Positions 56,918 through 64,000 of a DNA stretch of 64,000 bases are shown one piece after another. Numbering within the stretch: the first letter of the stretch is position 1; each line of letters begins with the position of its first letter. Both the position numbers and the translations under genes were made by a program. The DNA lies in contig NZ_CP091285.1 of the NCBI RefSeq assembly GCF_021650975.2, positions 4,216,001-4,280,000 on the forward strand. The letters are read 5' to 3'. Source of the stretch: Flavobacterium jumunjinense (lineage in GTDB: Bacteria; Bacteroidota; Bacteroidia; Flavobacteriales; Flavobacteriaceae). The notes beneath the pieces were generated by a model that worked only from the letters and a program-made list of their open reading frames with translations, did no database searches and was not told the DNA's origin.

Positions 56918-59137
56918 ATGACAGAACTTGAATTAGAAGCAGAAAACAAAGCAATTGCGCAAGAATATAAAGAATTACTTCGCATTAGCTATCAAACCCT
57001 CACAACCGAAGACAAAAAACTTATCCGTAAAGCATTTGATGTTGCTGTTGATGCTCACAAAGAGCAAAGAAGAAAATCTGGAGAAGCATATATCTTCCAC
57101 CCTATTGCTGTTGCAAAAATTGTTGCTTCAGAAATTGGTCTAGGTGCTACTTCTATAGCTGCTGCATTAATGCATGATGTTGTTGAGGATACTGATATCA
57201 CTGTGGATGACATTACAAAAATGTTTAATCCAAAAATTGGTCAAATTGTAGAAGGTTTAACTAAAATATCAAAAGTAAAAACAGAACAAGATGTTTCTAT
57301 GCAAGCGGAAAATTTCCGTAAAATGCTACTCACATTAAATGACGATGTTCGAGTTATACTTATTAAAATTGCAGACCGATTACACAACATGCAAACAATG
57401 GGTAGCATGGCAGAATACAAACAAGCCAAAATTGCTTCCGAAACTTTATATATCTACGCACCATTAGCACATCGTTTAGGCCTATATAATATTAAAACAC
57501 AATTAGAAGATTTAGGTTTAAAATATACAGAACCCGATGTTTTCAATGAAATTGTAAGCAAAATAAAAGAAACAAAGCAAGAACAAGACGAATACATCAA
57601 ATCCATTTCTAGTTTAATTTCAACGTCTTTAAACAATGAAGGTATAGAATACAGCATAAAAGGTAGACCCAAATCTATTTATTCTATACGTCGAAAAATG
57701 AAAGCTCAAGGGGTAACTTTCGATGAAGTATATGATAAATTTGCACTTCGAATTATATATAAATCAGAACCAAGTGATGAAAAATTCTTAGCTTGGAAAA
57801 TATATTCTGTAGTAACCGATCATTATCGCCCAAGTCCAAGTCGCCTCCGAGATTGGATTTCTTCTCCAAAATCTACTGGTTATGAAGCACTTCATATTAC
57901 TGTTATGGGGCCAAAAGGAAGATGGGTAGAAATACAAGTTCGTAGTGAACGAATGGATGAAATTGCTGAAAAAGGATATGCAGCTCATCATAAGTATAAA
58001 GGAGTAGGCTCTGAAGAACACGGATTAGAAATTTGGCTAAATCAGCTGAAAGAAGCACTAGAAAGTCAAGCAGCAAATGCCGTAGATTTTGTAGAAGACT
58101 TTAAATTGAATCTATATTCTAAAGAAATCTATATTTTTACACCAAAAGGAGATATTAAATCTTTACCAAAAGGGGCTACAACTTTAGATTTTGCCTACAG
58201 CATTCATACCGATATAGGATCAAAAACAAGAGGAACAAGAGTAAACGGAAAATTAGTTCCTTTAAATTATATTTTAAACAGTGGTGATCAAGTAGAAATC
58301 ATCACATCTATAAATCAAAAGCCTACAATACAGTGGCTTGATTATGTGACTACTTCAAGAGCCAAAAACAAGATTAAAAACTCATTAAATGAGAATACTA
58401 AAAAAATTGCCGAAGACGGAAAAGAAATTTTAGTTCGAAAACTTCGTCATTTAAAAATTACATTAAACGAAACAACAACGAACGAACTTGTAAATTTTTT
58501 CAAATTACAAACCAGTTTAGATTTGTTCTATCGTGTAGGAATTGGAGCTATTGAAAATCAGAAATTGAAAGATTATGCTGCGCAAAAAAGCAACACACTT
58601 GTCAATTTCCTAAAGAAACCATTCAATCGCGCTCCAAACGTAAAACCTGAACAGATTCAAAAAAATGAAATCAGTAAAAAATACGACTTATTAGTTTTTG
58701 GAATAGAACAAGACAAATTAGACTATAAGTTATCAACTTGTTGCAACCCAATACCTGGCGACGAAGTATTCGGTTTCATAACCATTAGCGAAGGTATAAA
58801 AGTGCATCGAAAAGATTGCCCTAACGCAATTAGTCTTCAATCGAACTATGCTTATCGAATAATTCCTGCAAAATGGATAGACTCTAGTCAAGAAGAATTT
58901 AGAGCAATGCTAAACATTACTGGAATGGATAGTATTGGATTAACTAATGATTTAACAAAAGTAATTTCAAACCAAATGCATGTAAACATTCAAAACATAT
59001 CATTAAACGGTGATGCAGGCATTTTTAATGGAAAAATTACAGTGATTGTACCTAATAATACCATTTTAAAACGTCTTATCGATAATATTAAAAAAGTAGA
59101 TGGTATAGATAAAGTAACACGTATTTACCAAAATTAA
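56918..59137 (+). CDS. Bifunctional (p)ppGpp synthetase/hydrolase (RSH)
   Basis: The 739-residue protein has the long RSH plan: HD hydrolase (H61 in YIFHPIAVAKIV, H86-D87 in AALMHDVVEDTDIT, ADRLHNMQTM), RelA/SpoT synthetase (GRPKSIYSIRRKM, VYDKFALRIIY, STGYEALHITVMGPKG, WVEIQVRSERM), a TGS domain (IYIFTPKGDIKSLPKGATTLDFAY), a Zn/CC-type segment (YKLSTCCNPIPGDEVFGF) and a C-terminal ACT domain. Both active sites look complete. It makes and breaks the alarmone (p)ppGpp in amino acid starvation. It is the first gene before Fur, PurA and OstA-like, all plus strand, an order I associate with flavobacteria. Confidence 0.95.
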   Translation: MTELELEAENKAIAQEYKELLRISYQTLTTEDKKLIRKAFDVAVDAHKEQRRKSGEAYIFHPIAVAKIVASEIGLGATSIAAALMHDVVEDTDITVDDITKMFNPKIGQIVEGLTKISKVKTEQDVSMQAENFRKMLLTLNDDVRVILIKIADRLHNMQTMGSMAEYKQAKIASETLYIYAPLAHRLGLYNIKTQLEDLGLKYTEPDVFNEIVSKIKETKQEQDEYIKSISSLISTSLNNEGIEYSIKGRPKSIYSIRRKMKAQGVTFDEVYDKFALRIIYKSEPSDEKFLAWKIYSVVTDHYRPSPSRLRDWISSPKSTGYEALHITVMGPKGRWVEIQVRSERMDEIAEKGYAAHHKYKGVGSEEHGLEIWLNQLKEALESQAANAVDFVEDFKLNLYSKEIYIFTPKGDIKSLPKGATTLDFAYSIHTDIGSKTRGTRVNGKLVPLNYILNSGDQVEIITSINQKPTIQWLDYVTTSRAKNKIKNSLNENTKKIAEDGKEILVRKLRHLKITLNETTTNELVNFFKLQTSLDLFYRVGIGAIENQKLKDYAAQKSNTLVNFLKKPFNRAPNVKPEQIQKNEISKKYDLLVFGIEQDKLDYKLSTCCNPIPGDEVFGFITISEGIKVHRKDCPNAISLQSNYAYRIIPAKWIDSSQEEFRAMLNITGMDSIGLTNDLTKVISNQMHVNIQNISLNGDAGIFNGKITVIVPNNTILKRLIDNIKKVDGIDKVTRIYQN

Positions 59138-59238
59138 TTTATATTTACACCCAATAGAAATTTGCAAAGCATTAACACAAGTAATATTAATTGTTAAAAA
59201 AAACTTCTAAGTTATAATCTCTAACCTTTAAGTTTACT

Positions 59239-59246
59239 TATCTTTG
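59239..59246 (+). promoter_or_regulatory. -7 box before the Fur-family gene
   Basis: TATCTTTG (followed by CAC) lies 21 bases before the ATG at 59268, matching TAnnTTTG. It shares the CAC tail with the rRNA promoters. Confidence 0.5.
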
Positions 59247-59267
59247 CACATATTCAGTTAATCCAAT

Positions 59268-59708
59268 ATGGAAGACAATAAAAATCAAGAAATTGTAAAA
59301 AACGTATTTACCAAATACCTTGAAGAAAAAGCACATCGCAAAACCCCTGAGCGTTATGCAATTCTACAAGAAATTTATAATTCAAAAGAACATTTTGATA
59401 TCGAATCTTTGTACATCAAAATGAAAAACAAAAATTATCGTGTTAGTCGAGCTACCCTTTATAATACAATTGAGTTATTATTAGAGTGTGGATTAGTTCG
59501 TCGTCATCAATTTGGGCAAAATCAAGCACATTATGAAAAGTCCTATTTCGACAAACAACACGATCATATTATCCTAACAGATAGTGGCCAAGTAATTGAA
59601 TTTTGTGATCCGCGTATTCAACAAATAAAAAAAACCATGGAAGAAATGTTTGAATTAGACATTCATACACATTCTTTATATTTCTATGGTACAAAAAAAG
59701 TAAAATAA
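59268..59708 (+). CDS. Fur-family metal-dependent repressor
   Basis: The 146-residue protein has the winged-helix start ([53 protein letters not shown]) and a dimer/metal part with [25 protein letters not shown], plus His in [16 protein letters not shown] and the later His/Cys give regulatory metal ligands; the CxxC zinc pairs typical of E. coli Fur are not present, so it may sense metal or peroxide differently (PerR-like possible). It has its own promoter box and is followed at 40 bases by purA. Confidence 0.9.
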   Translation: MEDNKNQEIVKNVFTKYLEEKAHRKTPERYAILQEIYNSKEHFDIESLYIKMKNKNYRVSRATLYNTIELLLECGLVRRHQFGQNQAHYEKSYFDKQHDHIILTDSGQVIEFCDPRIQQIKKTMEEMFELDIHTHSLYFYGTKKVK

Positions 59709-59748
59709 CACACATACTATTATTAATAATATAAACTAACTACTAAAA

Positions 59749-61020
59749 ATGACTGTAGATTTATTACTAGGACTTCAATGGGGAGACGAAGGTAAAGGAA
59801 AAATCGTGGATGTATTAACTTCGAATTATGATATAATTGCACGTTTTCAAGGTGGACCAAATGCTGGCCATACTTTAGAATTTGACGGAATTAAGCATGT
59901 TCTTAGAACAATACCTTCTGGAATATTTCATAAAAATGCAATCAACATTATCGGTAACGGAGTCGTTATTGATCCAGTTGTTTTTCAAAAAGAATTAGAA
60001 GGATTGGAAAAATTTAAATTGGATATTAAATCCAAATTACTTATTTCTAGAAAAGCGCATCTAATCTTACCAACTCATAGACTATTAGACGCTGCTTCGG
60101 AAGCTTCTAAAGGTAAAGCTAAAATTGGTTCTACATTAAAAGGTATTGGTCCAACTTATATGGACAAGACTGGTAGAAACGGAATAAGAGTTGGAGATAT
60201 TGAATTAGAAGATTTTAAATTACGCTATAGAACATTAGCAGACAAACATGAAGCTATGATCTCGTTCTATAATGTAGACTTACAATATGATTTAAAAGAA
60301 ATGGAAGAAGAATTCTTTAATTCTATCGAGGACTTAAAGAAGTTAACTTTCATCGATAGTGAAGAATACTTAAACAACGCATTAAAAAACGGAAAAACAA
60401 TTTTAGCAGAAGGGGCGCAAGGTTCTTTATTAGATGTTGATTTTGGGACTTATCCATTTGTTACTTCTTCAACTACAACTGCTGCTGGAGCTTGTACCGG
60501 TTTAGGAATTGCTCCTAACAAAGTAAAAGACGTATATGGAATTTTTAAAGCCTATACTACTCGTGTTGGAAGTGGACCATTTCCTACTGAACTTTTCAAT
60601 GAAGAAGGCTTAACGATGGCTAAAGTTGGAAATGAATTTGGTGCTGTAACAGGCCGCCCAAGAAGATGTGGATGGCTCGACTTAGTCGCATTAAAATATG
60701 CAGTACAAGTAAACGGTGTTACACAGTTATATATGATGAAGGGCGATGTTCTTTCTGGATTTGAAACTTTAGACATTTGTACTGGTTATAAATACAAAGG
60801 TAAAGAGATTCAACATTTACCTTATAATATTGAACCAGAAAACATTGAACCTATTTTCACAACACTAAAAGGTTGGAAAGCAGATTTAACAGGAATGACA
60901 ACTTACGAAGAACTTCCTGCTGAATTAAAAGAATATATAGAGTTCATCGAAAAAGAAGTAGAAGTACCAATTAAAGTTATTTCTGTTGGACCAGATAGAA
61001 AACAAACTATTACAAAATAA
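59749..61020 (+). CDS. purA: Adenylosuccinate synthetase
   Basis: The 423-residue enzyme has the P-loop QWGDEGKGKIVD (10-21) and family blocks GGPNAGHT, IGSTLKGIGPTYMDKTGRNGIR, LAEGAQGSLLDVDFGTYPFVTSS, GVGSGPFPTE-like VGSGPFPTELF and RCGWLDLVALKYA. It joins IMP and aspartate with GTP hydrolysis in the first AMP-specific step of purine synthesis. Placed after the Fur gene and before a terminator; the OstA-like gene follows on the same strand. Every active-site block is present. Confidence 0.98.
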   Translation: MTVDLLLGLQWGDEGKGKIVDVLTSNYDIIARFQGGPNAGHTLEFDGIKHVLRTIPSGIFHKNAINIIGNGVVIDPVVFQKELEGLEKFKLDIKSKLLISRKAHLILPTHRLLDAASEASKGKAKIGSTLKGIGPTYMDKTGRNGIRVGDIELEDFKLRYRTLADKHEAMISFYNVDLQYDLKEMEEEFFNSIEDLKKLTFIDSEEYLNNALKNGKTILAEGAQGSLLDVDFGTYPFVTSSTTTAAGACTGLGIAPNKVKDVYGIFKAYTTRVGSGPFPTELFNEEGLTMAKVGNEFGAVTGRPRRCGWLDLVALKYAVQVNGVTQLYMMKGDVLSGFETLDICTGYKYKGKEIQHLPYNIEPENIEPIFTTLKGWKADLTGMTTYEELPAELKEYIEFIEKEVEVPIKVISVGPDRKQTITK

Positions 61021-61026
61021 ATTATC

Positions 61027-61054
61027 AAAACGCTTTCACATAGAAAGCGTTTTT
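61027..61054 (+). terminator. Terminator after purA
   Basis: AAAACGCTTTC pairs with GAAAGCGTTTT around a 5-base loop, followed by a T-run, 6 bases after the purA stop. Confidence 0.88.
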
Positions 61055-61126
61055 TTATTATAAAAAAATCTTAATTGAGAAGTCTTATTCTACTTTTTAC
61101 TTATTTTTGACACAAAATAAATTCAG

Positions 61127-62821
61127 TTGAAAAAAATAGCGCATTATATAATTTGCTTTTTACTGTTTGGAGCATTAACAAATGCTCAAGAAAAAGGAAA
61201 AAAGAAAGATTTAGGAACAAAAGAACAAACAAAAAAAATCATTATTGAACATTCTGATTTTATTGACATGAACCAATATGAAATTCCCGGAGCAACGGTC
61301 TTTACAGGAAATGTTAGAGTATTACATAATGGAACAAAAATCAATTGCAACAAAGCCTATTATTTTACCGATGAAAACTATGTAAAAGCTTTTGGAAATG
61401 TTCAAATTAACCAAGGAGATTCAATTACCATGAACAGCCGTTATGCTGAATATGATGGTGTAGACGAATTTGCTTTTGCAACTGGTGAAGTTTTTCTTCG
61501 TTCTCCAGAATCAACATTAACAACAGACACCATTTTCTTTGATAAAAAAAACCAAGTTGCCTACTATAATAGTCAAGGAACTATTGTAAATAAAGAAAAC
61601 ACATTAAAAAGTAATTCAGGACGCTATTTTATTAATTCTAAAAAATACCAATTCACATCAGCAGTAACAGTTACAAACCCGAAGAGCACAATTAAAACAA
61701 ATCATTTAGATTATTATGAAAACTCTGGACATGCATATGTTTTCGGATCTTCAACAATAACAAGTAACGATAATGTAATTTATACTGAAAACGGATTCTA
61801 CGACACCAAAAACGATGTTGGAAAACTCAAGAAAAACAGTAAAATAAGTTACAACAATAAAATTATTGAAGGAGACGATTTATATTACGATCAAAAAAGA
61901 AACTTTTCAAAAGGGATCAATAATGTCAAAATTACCGATACAGTGAACAACATGGTAGCAAAAGGACATTATGCTGAAATGTATCGCAACACCAAAACAA
62001 GAAAAGATTCAATTATTTTAACAAAAAGAGCCGTTGTAATTACAAAAATGGAAAACGATTCTTTATATATGCACGGAAAAAAAATACTTGTAACTGGTCC
62101 TCCAGAAGATCGAGTTATTAAAGCCTTCAATAATGTGCGTTTCTATAAAACAGACATGAGTGGAAAATGCGATTCTATCCATTCAAGTAATAAAACTGGT
62201 ATAACCCAATTAATAGGAAGACCTGTTCTTTGGAACAACGACAATCAAATGACAGGAGACGTTATGCATTTAATTGGTAATAATGAAACAGAAAAACTAG
62301 ATTCCTTAAAAGTATTAAACAACGCACTTATTGTTCAAAAAGACACATTAAGTAAAAACGGATACAATCAAATAAAAGGACAGTATCTTTTTGGTAAATT
62401 TAAAGACAACAAGCTAAGTGAAGTTGATGTAGTTAAAAATGCAGAAGTCATATATTATATGTATAACGACGAAAACGAACTTGTTGGAATAGATAAAAAA
62501 GTTTGTAGCAGTATGAATTTTGAATTTGAAGACAATCAAATTGTTTCACAAACTGCCTACAACCAAGTTGAAGCCAGTACCTATCCTGAATCTGAATTTC
62601 CTGAGAATGCACGGAAATTAAAAGGTTTTATTTGGAGAGGAGACGAGCGCATAAAATCTAAAGATGATATTTTTCCTGAAGAAGAGAACATTCTACATGA
62701 AAAAATTCTAATGGAAAGCAAAAAGAAATCTATTGAAGAAGATACTCCAATGGAAACTCTAAAAGAGACATTAGAATATGACAAAAAAAATCCGAAGCCA
62801 AAAGAAAATAAGAAAAAGTAA
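61127..62821 (+). CDS. OstA/LptA-like envelope protein
   Basis: The gene starts at TTG 61127; this choice is supported by the signal peptide that follows (KKIAHYIICFLLFGALTNAQ), as no ATG is near. The 564 residues hold two or more OstA-like N domains: GNVRVLHNGTKINCNKAYYF, AFGNVQINQGDSITMNS, and GDDLYYDQKRNFSKGINNV repeat the 'G-V-h-G--h---A-Y' strand pattern of the jellyroll in LptA/LptD. It probably bridges lipopolysaccharide across the periplasm. The C-terminus is Glu/Lys-rich. It is followed at 53 bases by the aminotransferase. Confidence 0.85.
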   Translation: MKKIAHYIICFLLFGALTNAQEKGKKKDLGTKEQTKKIIIEHSDFIDMNQYEIPGATVFTGNVRVLHNGTKINCNKAYYFTDENYVKAFGNVQINQGDSITMNSRYAEYDGVDEFAFATGEVFLRSPESTLTTDTIFFDKKNQVAYYNSQGTIVNKENTLKSNSGRYFINSKKYQFTSAVTVTNPKSTIKTNHLDYYENSGHAYVFGSSTITSNDNVIYTENGFYDTKNDVGKLKKNSKISYNNKIIEGDDLYYDQKRNFSKGINNVKITDTVNNMVAKGHYAEMYRNTKTRKDSIILTKRAVVITKMENDSLYMHGKKILVTGPPEDRVIKAFNNVRFYKTDMSGKCDSIHSSNKTGITQLIGRPVLWNNDNQMTGDVMHLIGNNETEKLDSLKVLNNALIVQKDTLSKNGYNQIKGQYLFGKFKDNKLSEVDVVKNAEVIYYMYNDENELVGIDKKVCSSMNFEFEDNQIVSQTAYNQVEASTYPESEFPENARKLKGFIWRGDERIKSKDDIFPEEENILHEKILMESKKKSIEEDTPMETLKETLEYDKKNPKPKENKKK

Positions 62822-62874
62822 CTTATAAAGAGCTATTAACAATAAATACAAACTCTATAAATCAACAATTAAAA

Positions 62875-64000
62875 ATGATTGAAGATTTTTTCAAATACCA
62901 AGCACAAACTTCACCACATCCTTTAGCAATGGAAATTTCTCATGCTGAAGGAAATTACATATACGACACTAATGGAAAAGCCTACCTAGATTTTGTTGCA
63001 GGAGTTTCTGCTAATACATTAGGCCATCAACCCAAAAGAGTAAATAATGCCATAAAAGCACAATTAGATAAATATTCTCATGTAATGGTCTATGGTGAGT
63101 ACGCACAAAAACCTTCCGTTGAATTTTGTAAATTACTCGCTTCACTCCTACCTGAAAGCCTAAGTAAAACTTATTTAGTCAACTCTGGAACAGAAGCAAT
63201 TGAAGGTGCATTAAAACTGGCACGACGCGTTACAGGCAGAAGTCAATTAATTTCATGTCATAATGCCTATCATGGAAATACTATGGGAAGTATGAGTGTA
63301 ATGGGGTTTGAAGAACGCAAACAAGTTTTCAGACCTTTAATACCTGATGTTGATTTTATCACATTCAATAACGAAGCAGATCTTGAAAAAATAACCACAA
63401 AAACAGCTGGAATTATTTTAGAAACTATACAAGGTGGTGCGGGTTTCATTCAGCCTGAAAACGATTTCTTACTTAAAGTACGAAAACGCTGTGATGAAGT
63501 TGGTGCACTACTGATATTAGACGAAATTCAACCTGGATTTGGAAGAACTGGAAAACTATTTGGTTTTCAAAACTATAATATGATTCCAGATGTAGTGGTT
63601 ATGGGAAAAGGAATGGCCAGTGGAATGCCTGTTGGAGCGTTCTCTGCTTCTGCAAAAATGATGGATTTATTGAGTCACGATCCAAAATTAGGACACATCA
63701 CAACCTTTGGAGGACATCCGGTAATCGCTGCAGCAGCTTTAGCAACTTTACAAGAAATTACAGAAACCAATTTAATAGAACAAACACTAGAAAAAGAAAA
63801 ACTTTTTAGAGAATTACTACAACATCCTTTAATTTCTGAAATTCGAGGAAAAGGTTTAATGCTAGCGGTTATGACAGAAAGTCCTGAAATAACAAATCAA
63901 GTCATTTTAGAGTGTCACAAAAGAGGAGTCATTCTTTTTTGGTTATTGTTTGAAGGTAAGGCAATACGCATAACACCTCCTTTAACAATTTCAAAAGACG
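62875..64000 (+). CDS. Class III aminotransferase, C-terminus cut by window edge
   Basis: From ATG 62875 an open frame of 375 codons reaches the right edge without a stop. It is a PLP-dependent class III aminotransferase: YLDFVAGVSANTLGHQ, LVNSGTEAIEGALKLARR (phosphate binding), ISCHNAYHGNTMGSMSVMG, LLILDEIQPGFGRTGKLF (Asp to the PLP nitrogen), and VVVMGKGMASGMPVGAF with the Schiff-base Lys in MGKGMASG; TTFGGHPVIAAAA follows. It resembles acetylornithine/4-aminobutyrate-type transaminases; amine donor unknown. About 20-30 residues are missing at the end. Confidence 0.9.
   Translation, partial: MIEDFFKYQAQTSPHPLAMEISHAEGNYIYDTNGKAYLDFVAGVSANTLGHQPKRVNNAIKAQLDKYSHVMVYGEYAQKPSVEFCKLLASLLPESLSKTYLVNSGTEAIEGALKLARRVTGRSQLISCHNAYHGNTMGSMSVMGFEERKQVFRPLIPDVDFITFNNEADLEKITTKTAGIILETIQGGAGFIQPENDFLLKVRKRCDEVGALLILDEIQPGFGRTGKLFGFQNYNMIPDVVVMGKGMASGMPVGAFSASAKMMDLLSHDPKLGHITTFGGHPVIAAAALATLQEITETNLIEQTLEKEKLFRELLQHPLISEIRGKGLMLAVMTESPEITNQVILECHKRGVILFWLLFEGKAIRITPPLTISKD

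Overview
The window is a low-GC chromosome segment from a member of the Flavobacteriaceae (Bacteroidota). Supporting signs are: Bacteroidota-type promoters (TTG, 19-20 bases, TAnnTTTG) before the rRNA operon and TAnnTTTG boxes before several genes; a Por (type IX) secretion sorting domain; a fused branched-chain/2-oxo acid dehydrogenase E1; a DUF3810 protein; many small SPII lipoproteins; and the order RSH - Fur - purA - OstA-like. A genus cannot be fixed from reading alone.

Layout. 1-7.9 kb: an accessory block, all on the minus strand, with (in transcription order) an HD phosphohydrolase, a WYL regulator, a UPF0158 protein, an RlaP-like nucleotidyltransferase, an AT-rich OLD-type ATPase/TOPRIM nuclease, an unknown protein, a small protein with archaeo-eukaryotic-primase (AEP)-like motifs, a 53-residue protein, a 204-bp segment between 19-bp repeats holding a broken gene, and an unknown gene running off the left edge. 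8-14 kb: lipoproteins, dnaK, a zinc-protease-like lipoprotein and sdaA. 14.2-16.2 kb: two decayed genes (an NhaD antiporter tail and a lipoprotein) beside an intact IS3/IS150-type element with a programmed frameshift signal. 16.2-19 kb: a three-gene minus-strand envelope operon (phosphoethanolamine transferase, GDPD-like, NTF2-like). 19-28 kb: panB, an RluA-family synthase, a secreted beta-rich protein, the E1 fusion, a 2OG-Fe(II) oxygenase, a SUI1/eIF1-like factor and a nucleoside phosphorylase group.

28.2-33.8 kb: a complete rRNA operon on the minus strand (16S - tRNA-Ile - tRNA-Ala - 23S - 5S) with a terminator, three promoter-like boxes and four boxA-like repeats. 34-47.5 kb: housekeeping genes, including PepD, a type II NADH dehydrogenase, an ECF sigma operon with a TraB/GumN protein, a PlsC-like acyltransferase, a CoA-type Nudix hydrolase and a DinB/NRDE/ATP-grasp operon. 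47.5-54.9 kb: a large T9SS cargo protein and two adjacent amidohydrolase-family proteins. 55-64 kb: an orphan double-glycine-leader Cys-rich peptide, a SpoU methyltransferase, a lipoprotein, RSH, Fur, PurA, an OstA-like protein and a class III aminotransferase cut by the right edge.

The best candidate for something undescribed is the 1-7.9 kb block, which combines an RlaP-type nucleotidyltransferase, HD hydrolase, WYL sensor, AEP-like protein and an OLD nuclease that looks foreign in base composition. The orphan Cys-rich leader peptide at 55 kb is the second. No CRISPR array, prophage or complete known defence operon was seen.
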